From assembly GCF_002160955.1 (NCBI RefSeq), contig NZ_NFLN01000005.1, positions 117,143 through 181,142 of the forward strand: 64,000 nt of DNA, in the 5' to 3' direction. The notes beneath the pieces were generated by a model. That model was not told the DNA's origin. It did no database searches and saw only the letters and a program-made list of their open reading frames with translations. This DNA is from Gemmiger sp. An120. GTDB taxonomy: Bacteria; Bacillota; Clostridia; Oscillospirales; Ruminococcaceae. The stretch's first letter is position 1; each line of letters starts with the position of its first letter. Positions 8,395 through 16,960 of this stretch are shown in pieces. The position numbers and the translations under genes were made by a program.

Positions 8395-9861
8395 ATGCTG
8401 CGCAATCTGCCCCGGCCGCTGCGTCTGGCCGCCCGCCTGACGGCGTTCTGTCTGTTGGCGGCGCTGCTGCTCTGGTACGCCGACGCAGTGCTCACCGAAA
8501 AAACCAGCACCTTCTGGGGCCTGTACGACGAGCCCCGGGATACCATTGATGTGCTGTATGTGGGCGGCAGCCATGCCAATGCCGCCATCTCCCCGCTGCA
8601 GATCTACGAGCAGCAGGGCTTTACCGGCTATGTGGCCTACAGCTGGAGCCAGCCCATCTGGACCAGCTACCACTATATCAAGGAAGCCCTGAAAACCCAG
8701 AGCCCCCAGGTGGTGGTGCTGGATACCTTCGGGTTGGTTTACGGCAATACCTATATTGAAGCGCCGCTCATCGACGCTACCAGCGACCAGTTCAGCCCGC
8801 GCATCAAGCCGGGGCTGAACCGGCTGCTGCTCACGGTGGCCATGAGCCGCTGCCAGGTGACACACAAGCCTTTTTATCAGTACAACTCCCTGCTGCAGTT
8901 CCACACCCGGTGGAAATCCCTCACCGCCGAGGACTGGACCTGGCCCTTTGTGAGCCATGCCAGCCCGGGCAAGGGGTTCGGCCCCATCTACACCACCGAG
9001 GTATTCAGCCAGAGCCAGCCCGCCGCCATCACCGAACAGGCAGGCTACGCCCCGGCGGAGGAGTATCTGTATAAGATCATTGAACTGTCAAAAAAAGAGG
9101 GCTTCCAGCTGGTGCTGATGGACCTGCCCTATATCACCACCGAGACCGAGTACGGTATCTACGCCCGGGCCCGGCGCATCTGCGAGGAGAACGGGGTGCC
9201 CTACATCAGCTATCTGCTGGACGACACCGCCGCCGAGGCGGGCTTTGACTACGCCACCGATATGGCCGAACACGCCCACGTGAACTACAAGGGCGCGGCC
9301 AAGCTGAGCGCCCACCTGGGGGCCTGGCTGGCGGAGCAGTACGACCTGCCCGATCACCGGCAGGACCCGGCCTATGCCTCCTGGAGTGAGCTGGCGGCGG
9401 CGGAGCAGAAAGACCTGCAGGACGGGGATCTGTCCATGACCCACGATCCGCTGGAGCTGCTGCAAAAGGCCCTGGACGAGCGGTACCTGCTGGTGGTGCA
9501 GACCCAGGGAGACCTGACCGGCGCGGACGGCGCCGCCGTGGCGGCCGCTTTCGATGCGGTGGGGCTGGACGGCAGTATCTTTGCCAGCTCCACGGCCCAT
9601 GCTCTGTATGTGTTTGAGGGCGGCGAGATGCTGTACGGCCAGGTGGCCGAGGGCGAAACGCTGGCCTATACCTGGACCGACGGCACCCATACCGTGGAGG
9701 CCGACAGCCGCCCGGACAGCGCGTCCTGCCGGCTGGACGGGGAGGAGATCGGCCGCAACCGCCCCGGCGTGAACATTGCGGTGGTGGACCGGGAAACCGG
9801 CGAGCGGGTACAGAGCATCAGTTTCAGCACCCTGCACGACTACGCGGCCTATACCGCCTGA
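8395..9861 (+). CDS. Extracytoplasmic SGNH-like acyltransferase partner of MBOAT
   Basis: A 488-residue protein with one N-terminal membrane anchor (about residues 10-28) and an outside domain. LYVGGSHANAAISP near residue 60 corresponds to SGNH block I with Ser and His. AEHAHVNYKGAAKLS near residue 300 carries the likely catalytic histidine of block V. The last 150 residues form a separate domain of unknown role. By analogy with AlgJ/AlgX and PatB pairs it would take the acyl group exported by the MBOAT protein and place it on a surface glycan (inference). AAAGGAGGG precedes the ATG, and the spacing indicates co-transcription with MBOAT. Confidence 0.8.
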   Translation: MLRNLPRPLRLAARLTAFCLLAALLLWYADAVLTEKTSTFWGLYDEPRDTIDVLYVGGSHANAAISPLQIYEQQGFTGYVAYSWSQPIWTSYHYIKEALKTQSPQVVVLDTFGLVYGNTYIEAPLIDATSDQFSPRIKPGLNRLLLTVAMSRCQVTHKPFYQYNSLLQFHTRWKSLTAEDWTWPFVSHASPGKGFGPIYTTEVFSQSQPAAITEQAGYAPAEEYLYKIIELSKKEGFQLVLMDLPYITTETEYGIYARARRICEENGVPYISYLLDDTAAEAGFDYATDMAEHAHVNYKGAAKLSAHLGAWLAEQYDLPDHRQDPAYASWSELAAAEQKDLQDGDLSMTHDPLELLQKALDERYLLVVQTQGDLTGADGAAVAAAFDAVGLDGSIFASSTAHALYVFEGGEMLYGQVAEGETLAYTWTDGTHTVEADSRPDSASCRLDGEEIGRNRPGVNIAVVDRETGERVQSISFSTLHDYAAYTA

Positions 9862-9910
9862 GCGGAATAAACCGGCCCCGGGCCGGTGACAGATAAGGAG
9901 AAAAACGTCT

Positions 9911-11224
9911 ATGTGGTTTTACGACACAACCGTCTATCAGATCTACCCGCTGGGCCTGTGCGGCGCGCCCGCGCAGAATGACGGGCAGACCGTGCCCCGC
10001 ATCCGCCGTCTGGAGGGCTGGGCGCAGCACATCGCGGCCTTAGGCTGCGGCGCGGTGCTGCTGAATCCGGTGTTCCAAAGCGACGCCCACGGCTATGACA
10101 CCCGGGATTACACCACCCTGGACTGCCGCCTGGGCACCAACGAGGATCTGGCGGCGGTGTGCAAGGCGTTCCATGAGGCGGGGCTGCGGGTGCTGCTGGA
10201 CGGGGTGTTCAACCACGTGGGCCGGGGCTTCTGGGCCTTTGAGGATGTGCGCCGCAACCGGGAGGCCAGCCCCTACAAGGATTGGTTCCACATTGATTTT
10301 GGCGGCAACACCGACAAGAACGACGGCTTCTGGTACGAGGGCTGGGAGGGCCACAACGACCTGGTCAAGCTGAACCTGCGCAATCCGGCGGTGGTGGAGC
10401 ATATCTTCTCCGCCATCCGGGGCTGGGTGGAGCAGTTCGGCATTGACGGCCTGCGGCTGGACGTGGCCTACTGCCTGGATCTGGATTTCCTGCGCCAGCT
10501 GCGCCGGTTCACCGATACCCTCAAGCCGGAGTTTGCCCTGCTGGGCGAGGTGGTGCACGGGGATTACAACCGGTGGATGAACGACGAGATGTGCCACTCG
10601 GTCACCAACTACGAGTGCTACAAGGGGCTGTATTCCAGCTTCAATTCCATGAACATGTTCGAGATCGGGCACAGTCTGGCCCGGCAGTTCGGACCGGAGC
10701 CCTGGACCCTGTACAAGGGCCGCCACCCTTATTCCTTTGTGGATAACCACGATGTGACCCGCATCGCCAGCATCCTGACAAATCCCGCCCATCTGCCGCT
10801 GGTCTATGGTGTGATGTTCGGTATGCCCGGCGTGCCCAGCATCTACTACGGCAGCGAGTGGGGGATGCAGGGGAACAAGACCCCCGGTACCGACGCGCCC
10901 CTGCGTCCGGAGGTGGAGACCCCGCAGCAGGGCGCGCTGTACGAGGCGATTGCCGCCATGGCCAAGGCACGCGCCTCCAGCGAGGCGCTGCGCTACGGCA
11001 GCTACCGGAACGTGGTGCTTACCAACAAGCAGATCATCTTTGAGCGCCGCACCGATGCCGAGCGGGTTCTGGTGGCGGTGAACGCCGACGCCGAGCCCTG
11101 GACCGCCCATTTCGACGCGGGCTGCGGCCAGGCTCAGGAGCTGCTCACCGATACGCTGCACGATTTCGGCGGCGGCAGCACCCTGCCCCCCTACAGCGTG
11201 CAGTTCTGGAAGATGGAACGATAA
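9911..11224 (+). CDS. GH13 alpha-amylase family enzyme (maltodextrin/cyclomaltodextrin hydrolase-like)
   Basis: A 437-residue intracellular glycoside hydrolase (no signal peptide). All GH13 motifs are present: DGVFNH (residues 97-102), GLRLDVAY with the nucleophile D184, the acid/base E213 in LLGEVV, and FVDNHD with D281. The N terminus WFYDTTVYQIYPLGL starts directly with the barrel, without an N-terminal domain. It probably cleaves short alpha-glucans to glucose or maltose; exact specificity (neopullulanase, cyclomaltodextrinase or alpha-glucosidase) cannot be read. It is 49 bases after the SGNH gene with AAGGAG as binding site, so it may be read from the same promoter. Confidence 0.88.
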   Translation: MWFYDTTVYQIYPLGLCGAPAQNDGQTVPRIRRLEGWAQHIAALGCGAVLLNPVFQSDAHGYDTRDYTTLDCRLGTNEDLAAVCKAFHEAGLRVLLDGVFNHVGRGFWAFEDVRRNREASPYKDWFHIDFGGNTDKNDGFWYEGWEGHNDLVKLNLRNPAVVEHIFSAIRGWVEQFGIDGLRLDVAYCLDLDFLRQLRRFTDTLKPEFALLGEVVHGDYNRWMNDEMCHSVTNYECYKGLYSSFNSMNMFEIGHSLARQFGPEPWTLYKGRHPYSFVDNHDVTRIASILTNPAHLPLVYGVMFGMPGVPSIYYGSEWGMQGNKTPGTDAPLRPEVETPQQGALYEAIAAMAKARASSEALRYGSYRNVVLTNKQIIFERRTDAERVLVAVNADAEPWTAHFDAGCGQAQELLTDTLHDFGGGSTLPPYSVQFWKMER

Positions 11225-11230
11225 AAGACC

Positions 11231-11327
11231 AATATGGGGGAGACAACGTCTCCCCCATACCCCCGGGAAATCGCGGGCCGGAATTCTCCGGCCCGCAGGA
11301 TGGGGGGCTGGGGGACTGGTCCCCCAG
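11231..11327. repeat. Three consecutive perfect palindromes in the gap after the GH13 gene
   Basis: In 97 bases there are three perfect inverted repeats. The first is a 12-bp stem, TATGGGGGAGAC/GTCTCCCCCATA (11233-11244 and 11248-11259). The second is a 10-bp stem, GCGGGCCGGA/TCCGGCCCGC (11273-11282 and 11287-11296). The third is a 9-bp stem, CTGGGGGAC/GTCCCCCAG (11308-11316 and 11319-11327). None has a clean T-run. They resemble a small interspersed palindromic element, but no second copy was found in the window by eye. Confidence 0.6.
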
Positions 11328-11338
11328 ATCGGCAAAAG

Positions 11339-11370
11339 AAAAGGGACACGCGTTGCAGCGTGTCCCTTTT
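11339..11370. terminator. Bidirectional terminator between GH13 and mrp genes
   Basis: AAAAGGGACACGC (11339-11351) pairs perfectly with GCGTGTCCCTTTT (11358-11370), 13 bp over a 6-base loop. A and T tracts at the stem base suit termination from both convergent genes. Confidence 0.8.
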
Positions 11371-11374
11371 GTCT

Positions 11375-12202
11375 TTACAGCAGCGCTTCCACCGCGTCGG
11401 CGGCGCCGTCCAGATAATCGCCCTCGAAGGCTTCGATCACGCCCTGGTCGGCGTTCTGGGCCAGCCGGGGATCGATGGGCATTTTGGCCAGCACCTTCAG
11501 CCCGTGCTTCGCGGCTACCTCGTCCACATGGCTCTCGCCAAAGACGCTGATTTTCTTGCCGCAGTCCGGGCAGGTGATGTAACTCATGTTCTCCACGATG
11601 CCCAGGATGGGAATATTCATCATCTCGGCCATCTTGACCGCCTTGGTCACGATCAGGCTTACCAGCTCCTGCGGGCTGGCCACCACGATGATCCCGTCCA
11701 CCGGCAGGGTCTGGAACACCGTCAGCGGCACGTCGCCGGTTCCCGGAGGCATGTCCACAAACAGGAAGTCCACGTCCTTCCAGATGACCTCCTGCCAGAA
11801 CTGCTTCACCGCCCCGGCGATCACCGGGCCGCGCCAGACGACCGGGTCTTCCTCGTTGTCCAGCAGCAGGTTCACGCTCATCACGTCGATGCCGGTGCGG
11901 CTCTTGATGGGCCAGCAGCCGTTCTCATCCGCCATGGCCCGGCCATGAATGCCGAACAGCTTGGGGATGGAGGGGCCGGTCACGTCCGCGTCCAGCACGC
12001 CCACCGCGTAGTCGCGCCGGCGCATCAGGGTGGCCAGCATGGCGCTGGTCATGCTCTTGCCCACGCCGCCCTTGCCGCTCACGATGCCGATCACCTTTTT
12101 GATGTGGCTCAGCTGATGGGGCGGCTCATGCAGATCCTGGGGTTTATTCCGGCTGGAGCAGTTGGCCGAGCAGCTGCTGCAGTCATGGGTACATTCGCTC
12201 AT
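11375..12202 (-). CDS. mrp: Mrp/NBP35-family Fe-S carrier ATPase
   Basis: A 275-residue P-loop protein with the deviant Walker A motif GKGGVGKS near residue 44 and the MPPGTGD motif of Mrp/ApbC. It has a cysteine-rich N-terminal tail (CTHDCSSCSANC) and a second CPDC pair near residue 210, positioned like the bridging Fe-S ligands of this family. It is thought to hold and hand over Fe-S clusters to apo-enzymes using ATP. GGGAGAG precedes the ATG. It lies 66 bases downstream of the purine nucleoside phosphorylase gene on the same strand, so the two may be co-transcribed. Confidence 0.92.
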   Translation of the reverse strand: MSECTHDCSSCSANCSSRNKPQDLHEPPHQLSHIKKVIGIVSGKGGVGKSMTSAMLATLMRRRDYAVGVLDADVTGPSIPKLFGIHGRAMADENGCWPIKSRTGIDVMSVNLLLDNEEDPVVWRGPVIAGAVKQFWQEVIWKDVDFLFVDMPPGTGDVPLTVFQTLPVDGIIVVASPQELVSLIVTKAVKMAEMMNIPILGIVENMSYITCPDCGKKISVFGESHVDEVAAKHGLKVLAKMPIDPRLAQNADQGVIEAFEGDYLDGAADAVEALL

Positions 12203-12268
12203 GGTTCTTCTCTCCCTTTTTATGCATTGGGTCTTTCTTTTCCGGCCCTGCGGCCGGGGAAAACAGGA

Positions 12269-13081
12269 TTATACCCGGGCCACAAACCCGGTCACCAGGG
12301 ATTCCAGCACCTTGGCACGGCGGTTGGCCGTTTCAATTACCTCGTCCCCGTCCAGCTTCTTGTTCTCAACGCCGGCGGCCATGTTGGTGATCAGGCTCAT
12401 CGCCACCGTGGGCAGCCCGCAGTGGGCCGCCGCAATGGCTTCGGGCACGGTGCTCATGCCCACCGCGTCCACCCCCAGGGTGCGGAATGCCCGGATCTCC
12501 GCCGGGGTCTCGTAGCTGGGGCCCATGTATCCCAGATATACGCCGGTGCGCAGGGTCACGCCCTGCTCGGCGGCTACCTGGGCCAGCAGCGCCCGCAGCG
12601 CCGGATCGTAGGCGGTGGACATGTCGCAGAACCGCGGCCCTACGCTCTCGTCGTTGGGGCCGGTCAGGGGATTGGCCCCCATAAAGTTGATGTGATCCTC
12701 GATCAGCATCAGGTCGCCCACCGAGAAATCCAGGTTCACGCCGCCGGCCGCGTTGGTCAGCACCAGGGCACGCACCCCCAGCGCCTTCAGCACCCGCACC
12801 GGGAAGGCAATCTCCTGCATGGTGTGGCCCTCGTAAAAATGCAGCCGCCCCTGCATGCAGATCACCCGCTTGCCGGCCAGCATGCCGGCCACAAACCGCC
12901 CGGCATGGCCCGGCGCCGTGGAGGCCTTGAAGCCCGGGATCTCGCCGTAAGGCAGGTACACCGGCTGCTCGATCCGGTCGGCCAGGCCGCCCAGGCCGCT
13001 GCCCAGCACGATGGCCACTTCCGGGTCAAAACCCAGCCGCTGCCGGATAACGGCGGCCGCTTCGTCTATCTTTTGCCGCAT
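12269..13081 (-). CDS. punA: Purine nucleoside phosphorylase (trimeric PNP/MTAP family)
   Basis: A 270-residue enzyme that splits purine (deoxy)nucleosides with phosphate to base and (deoxy)ribose 1-phosphate. Visible motifs are VLGSGLG (phosphate loop), MQGRLHFYEGH with the phosphate-binding histidine, LTNAAGG, the base-binding GPSYETPAEI and GMSTVPE. This is the trimeric family usually specific for guanosine and inosine. The hexameric-type nucleoside phosphorylase at 44166 belongs to a different fold subgroup. AAAGGAG precedes the ATG. A well-formed promoter lies upstream. Confidence 0.93.
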   Translation of the reverse strand: MRQKIDEAAAVIRQRLGFDPEVAIVLGSGLGGLADRIEQPVYLPYGEIPGFKASTAPGHAGRFVAGMLAGKRVICMQGRLHFYEGHTMQEIAFPVRVLKALGVRALVLTNAAGGVNLDFSVGDLMLIEDHINFMGANPLTGPNDESVGPRFCDMSTAYDPALRALLAQVAAEQGVTLRTGVYLGYMGPSYETPAEIRAFRTLGVDAVGMSTVPEAIAAAHCGLPTVAMSLITNMAAGVENKKLDGDEVIETANRRAKVLESLVTGFVARV

Positions 13082-13133
13082 AAACAGGCTCCTTTCCCGC
13101 TTCGCCGGAATCCCGGCGTTTGTATACCGCTTT

Positions 13134-13162
13134 AGTATACCACAAAGCGTTCCCGGTTACAA
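13134..13162 (-). promoter_or_regulatory. Predicted sigma-A promoter of punA-mrp
   Basis: On the reverse strand TTGTAA (13162-13157) and TATACT (13139-13134) are separated by 17 bases, about 50 bases before the punA start. Same two boxes as the promoter at 3174. Confidence 0.65.
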
Positions 13163-13238
13163 TCCGCCGCCGCACAGACAGCAAATGTGAAAATTCGTGG
13201 TTTTTTGCCGGTCTTTTGATCCGTTCGTCAAGGGGCGG

Positions 13239-13267
13239 TTTACAGTCCGGCCCTGATTTTGTATAAT
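13239..13267 (+). promoter_or_regulatory. Predicted sigma-A promoter of the VanY-like gene
   Basis: TTTACA (13239-13244), 17 bases, TATAAT (13262-13267), close to consensus, followed by a leader of about 70 bases. Confidence 0.7.
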
Positions 13268-13341
13268 AATGAGAAAGGCCCGCCCAATCGGGTCTTGCAA
13301 AGCGGAGCCCGCAGCGGCCCGCAGGGGAGGCGTTACCAACT

Positions 13342-14286
13342 ATGTCTCAGGATCGCAGACCGTCCGGCGCACCGCCGCGCCGCATGCAGCTCAGTCCGGC
13401 CGCGCGCCGTGCCGCCGCGGCCCGCCGCCGCAAGCGTATCCGCCGCAACCGCATCCTGTTCGGCCTGGCCGTGCTGGCGGTGGTGCTGGTGGTCGTGCTG
13501 GGGGTGCGGGCATTGTTCTCGCTGGCAAAAGGCAAACCGGACGGCAGTTCGGTGCCGGAATCCTCTTCCGGCAGCGCCGCCGCACCCACACCCACACCGG
13601 CGGCCTCCACCAGCGTGGACTTTACCGACGCGCGGATGATCCTGGTCAACAACAATATGGGCCTGCCGGAAGGCTACACCGTAGAGACCCAGACCGCCGA
13701 CGAAAGCACCGGCAAGCAGCTGCAGACCGAGGCGGCCCAGTCCTTCGCGGCCATGCAGGCCGCCGCCAAACTGGACGGCGTCAGCCTGATCCTGCAGTCC
13801 GGTTACCGGTCGGTGGAATACCAGCAGGGATTGTTTGACCAGCAGGTGGAAAAAATAATTAAAACGGGAGAAAATGAGGAAGAAGCAATAATCAAAGCTC
13901 AAGAAGTAGTGGCAAAACCTGGCCATTCCGAGCACAGCACCGGCTATGCCGCCGATATCCTGACCGACAGCTACCGGGTGATGGACTCCGGCTTTGCCGA
14001 AACCGACGCCTATACCTGGCTGACCGAGCATGCCGCCGAGTACGGTTTTATAGAACGTTACCCGAGAGATAAAAAACCAATTACCGGCATTACTTTTGAG
14101 CCTTGGCACTGGCGGTATGTGGGGGCGGAGAACGCCGCCGAGATCAAAAAAACCGGCCGATGCTTGGAGGAATTCTGGGCCCTTTACGGCAGCGATGCCG
14201 GTGCCGCTTCCTCGTCGGAAAGCGGGTCGGGATCGTCGGATTTCGGTTCCGGTTCTGACGCCGGCTCCGCTTCGTCCGCCGCCTGA
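13342..14286 (+). CDS. Membrane-anchored VanY/M15B D-Ala-D-Ala carboxypeptidase-like protein
   Basis: A 314-residue protein. A basic N terminus is followed by one membrane segment (about 38-60), a Pro/Thr/Ser linker and an extracytoplasmic M15B domain. That domain has SGYRS near 155, GHSEHSTGYAADI at about 192-204 (zinc ligands His and Asp) and PWHWRYVG near 253 (third ligand His). The C terminus is a Ser/Gly/Asp-rich tail. It should trim D-alanine from peptidoglycan stem peptides. Two inner stretches (about 13843-13920 and 14041-14095) are AT-rich and use A/T-ending codons, unlike the rest of the gene; see findings. No vancomycin-resistance genes are nearby, so a wall-remodelling role is more likely. 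Confidence 0.88.
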   Translation: MSQDRRPSGAPPRRMQLSPAARRAAAARRRKRIRRNRILFGLAVLAVVLVVVLGVRALFSLAKGKPDGSSVPESSSGSAAAPTPTPAASTSVDFTDARMILVNNNMGLPEGYTVETQTADESTGKQLQTEAAQSFAAMQAAAKLDGVSLILQSGYRSVEYQQGLFDQQVEKIIKTGENEEEAIIKAQEVVAKPGHSEHSTGYAADILTDSYRVMDSGFAETDAYTWLTEHAAEYGFIERYPRDKKPITGITFEPWHWRYVGAENAAEIKKTGRCLEEFWALYGSDAGAASSSESGSGSSDFGSGSDAGSASSAA

Positions 14287-14302
14287 TCCCTGCGTTTTTC
14301 CC

Positions 14303-14333
14303 AAACGCCGGTGTGTCATACCCCGGCGTTTTT
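14303..14333 (+). terminator. Intrinsic terminator after the VanY-like gene
   Basis: AAACGCCGG (14303-14311) pairs with CCGGCGTTT (14323-14331), followed by TTTTT. Confidence 0.75.
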
Positions 14334-14382
14334 GTCCTGCCGGAAAAAACGAATCAATCTTTTTACCGAGGAGCATTTATAA

Positions 14383-15663
14383 GTGGAACGTATTATGCTG
14401 GCGCCCGGCGTGTATCTGAACACGATCGAAGCGCAAAAATTCAACCGCTGCAGGATCAGCCTGCATTTCCGGTTCCCGGCCAGCCGGGCCCGTGCCACGG
14501 CCCATGCCCTGCTGCCGCTTGTGCTGGACCGGGGCTATGCCGATTGCCCGGATATGACCGAGCTTTCCCGCCGGCTGGCCGCCCTGTACGGGGCTGACCT
14601 GTCGGTCAACCTGATCGCCAACGGCGCCGACCGGATCCTGTCGGTGAGCATCAGCGGCATCCGGGACGCGTTCGCCCTGGATGGGGAGGATCTGACCGCC
14701 CAGTATGCCGCCATTGCCCTGGGCGTGGCGTTCCGTCCCTATCTGGTGGACGGCTGCTTTGACACGGAAGCGGTGGAGATCGAAAAGGACAAGCTGAAAA
14801 AGCGCCTGCAGGCCGAAATCAACGACAAGCGGCTGTACTGCATCCGGCAGGCCCGCCGCAAGTTCTACGGGGACGCGCCGGAGGGCATTGAGCGGGACGG
14901 TTACCTGGAAGAGGTGCCCGGCCTGACCCCCGCCGAGCTGTACGAAGCCTACCAGGAGATCCTGCGCACCGCCACCCTGGACGTGATGGTGCTGGGGGCT
15001 GACCCGGCGGCCATCTGCGTCCAGCTGGAACAGGCCATGGCCGGCATCGAGCGGGCCCCCGCGGCCCTGGCCGGCTTTACCGCCCAGCCCCGGGCCCTGC
15101 CCCGGCATTTCGTGGAAAAATTGCCCGGCGTGACCCAGGCAAAGCTGTGTATGCTGTTTACCAGCGCCGCGCCGCTGGAGGTGGAGGAGATCGACGTCTG
15201 CCGCCTGGCCATGAGCCTGTTCGGCGGGTCCGACCGCAGCCGCCTGTTTTTGAACGTGCGGGAAAAGCAGAGCCTGTGCTACTACTGCGGCTCCAGCCTG
15301 CAAAGCGCGGTGGGTTGCATGACGGTGGACAGCGGGGTGGAACCGGACAAGGCCGAAGAGGCCCAGGCCGCCATCCTGGCCGAGCTGGACCGGCTCTGCG
15401 CCGGCCCCATCGAAGAGGAAGAGCTGGAGGACTGCCGCCGCGGCCTGCTCAACGGGCTGGAATCCCTGGCCGACAGCCTGTCCGGCCTGGAAAACTGGTA
15501 TTATATGGAGATCTGCCGGGGCGGCGAGGTGCGTACCCCCGCCCAGTCCGCCGCCCGGCTGCGGGCGGTAACCCGGGAACAGGTGCGCGCGCTGCTGGCC
15601 CGGTTCAGCTTCTCGGTGGCCTATCTGGTCACCAGCCCGGAAGGAGGCGCCGACCATGCGTGA
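14383..15663 (+). CDS. yfmF: YfmF-like M16 peptidase-family protein (EF-P modification associated)
   Basis: A 426-residue M16-fold protein matching the YfmF group (also written YmfF). The N-terminal half lacks the HxxEH zinc motif, as expected for this subunit, which is thought to act together with the catalytic YfmH encoded next. In Bacillus the pair is linked genetically to the 5-aminopentanol modification of EF-P. The chosen start is GTG with GAGGAG 9 bases upstream. The 3' end overlaps yfmH by 8 bases, indicating translational coupling. Confidence 0.85.
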   Translation: MERIMLAPGVYLNTIEAQKFNRCRISLHFRFPASRARATAHALLPLVLDRGYADCPDMTELSRRLAALYGADLSVNLIANGADRILSVSISGIRDAFALDGEDLTAQYAAIALGVAFRPYLVDGCFDTEAVEIEKDKLKKRLQAEINDKRLYCIRQARRKFYGDAPEGIERDGYLEEVPGLTPAELYEAYQEILRTATLDVMVLGADPAAICVQLEQAMAGIERAPAALAGFTAQPRALPRHFVEKLPGVTQAKLCMLFTSAAPLEVEEIDVCRLAMSLFGGSDRSRLFLNVREKQSLCYYCGSSLQSAVGCMTVDSGVEPDKAEEAQAAILAELDRLCAGPIEEEELEDCRRGLLNGLESLADSLSGLENWYYMEICRGGEVRTPAQSAARLRAVTREQVRALLARFSFSVAYLVTSPEGGADHA

Positions 15664-16960
15664 TCTGACCCAGGTGCTGCAAAGCGCCGCCGCCTGCGAA
15701 AGCAAGGTGCTGCCCAGCGGGCTGACCCTGCTGGTGAAACCCATGCCCGGCTATAGCGGGGCCCATGTGATCTATGCCACCCGGTTCGGTTCCACCGACG
15801 CCAGCTTCACGCTGGACAAAAACGACGGGCGCGGCCCGGTGCGGATCGACCTGCCCGCCGGTGTGGCCCATTTCCTGGAACACAAGATGTTCGAGAGCGA
15901 GGAGGGGGACGCTTTCGCCCTCTACGCCAAGACCGGCGCCAACGCCAACGCCTACACCAGCTTCGACCGCACCAGCTATATCTTCACCGCCACCGGCAAG
16001 ATCGACGAGAGCCTGGACGTGCTGCTGGGCATGGTGGGCAAGCCCTACTTTACCGAAGCCACCATCGCCAAGGAACAGGGCATCATCGGCCAGGAGATCA
16101 GGATGTACGACGACAGCGCCGATTGGCGGCTGCTCACCGGCCTGTGTCAGTGCCTGTACGCGAACCATCCGGTGCGCAGCGATATTGCGGGCACGGTGGA
16201 GAGCATTGCCCAGATCACCCCGGAGATGCTCTACGCCTGCACCGACGCTTTCTACCAGCCCGCCAACATGGTGCTGGCGGCAGCGGGCAACATCACGATG
16301 GAACAGCTGGAAGCCGCCTGTGCCCGCGCCGGGCTGAACGAGCCCCGGCAGCCCTACCCGGTACAGCGCATCCTGGCAGAGGAGCCCCTCACCCCCGCCC
16401 GGGACCGGATGGAGTTCTCCATGCCGGTGGCCAAACCCTGCATCGGCATCGGCTTTAAGGAAGCCCCCCTGCCGGACGGGGTGGCGGGCCTGCGCGGCCG
16501 GGTGATCTGCGATTTGCTGACCGAGCTGATCGTGGGCGGGACCACCCCGCTGTACCGCCGCCTGTATGACGAGGGGCTGGTGAACCCGGAATTTGACGGC
16601 GATTTCCTGTCGTTGGACGGCTGCCTCTGCTTTGCCTTTACCGGCGAGAGCGACGAGCCCGAGCGGGTGCGGGAACTGCTGCTGGATGAGATCGACCGGC
16701 TGCGGGCCGAAGGGGTGGACGAGGAACTGTTCCGCCTGAACAAAAACCGGATGTACGGCGAACTGATCCAGGACCTGGAGCAGATCGAAGACACCGCCGG
16801 CGCGATGGCCAGCTGTTTTTTGCATGGGCATACCGTGTACGATGAACTGCAGACCCTGGCCGGCCTGACCAAACAGGATGTGGACGAGGCGCTGCAGACC
16901 ATGCTCAGCCGGGACCGCTGCGCCAGCGTAATCATCCATCCCACGGAGGTAGACCGATGA
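15656..16960 (+). CDS. yfmH: YfmH-like zinc-dependent M16 peptidase
   Basis: A 434-residue M16 peptidase with the inverted zinc motif HFLEH near residue 66 and a downstream glutamate in the ANAYTSFDRTSY region. It is the catalytic partner of the preceding YfmF-like protein. Its stop overlaps the lgt start (ATGA). YfmF-YfmH-Lgt-FolD form one run of overlapping genes. Its real substrate is unknown; the link with EF-P modification rests on Bacillus genetics. Confidence 0.87.
   Translation: MRDLTQVLQSAAACESKVLPSGLTLLVKPMPGYSGAHVIYATRFGSTDASFTLDKNDGRGPVRIDLPAGVAHFLEHKMFESEEGDAFALYAKTGANANAYTSFDRTSYIFTATGKIDESLDVLLGMVGKPYFTEATIAKEQGIIGQEIRMYDDSADWRLLTGLCQCLYANHPVRSDIAGTVESIAQITPEMLYACTDAFYQPANMVLAAAGNITMEQLEAACARAGLNEPRQPYPVQRILAEEPLTPARDRMEFSMPVAKPCIGIGFKEAPLPDGVAGLRGRVICDLLTELIVGGTTPLYRRLYDEGLVNPEFDGDFLSLDGCLCFAFTGESDEPERVRELLLDEIDRLRAEGVDEELFRLNKNRMYGELIQDLEQIEDTAGAMASCFLHGHTVYDELQTLAGLTKQDVDEALQTMLSRDRCASVIIHPTEVDR

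Noticed and set aside
12238..12263. CCGGCC/GGCCGG hairpin between punA and mrp as a terminator
   Set aside because: Short 6-bp stem with unpaired G and no T-run on the coding strand; more likely the two genes are read together.
11234..13135. Long forward frame opposite mrp and punA
   Set aside because: Antisense to two certain genes, His/Gly-rich, starts inside palindromes.
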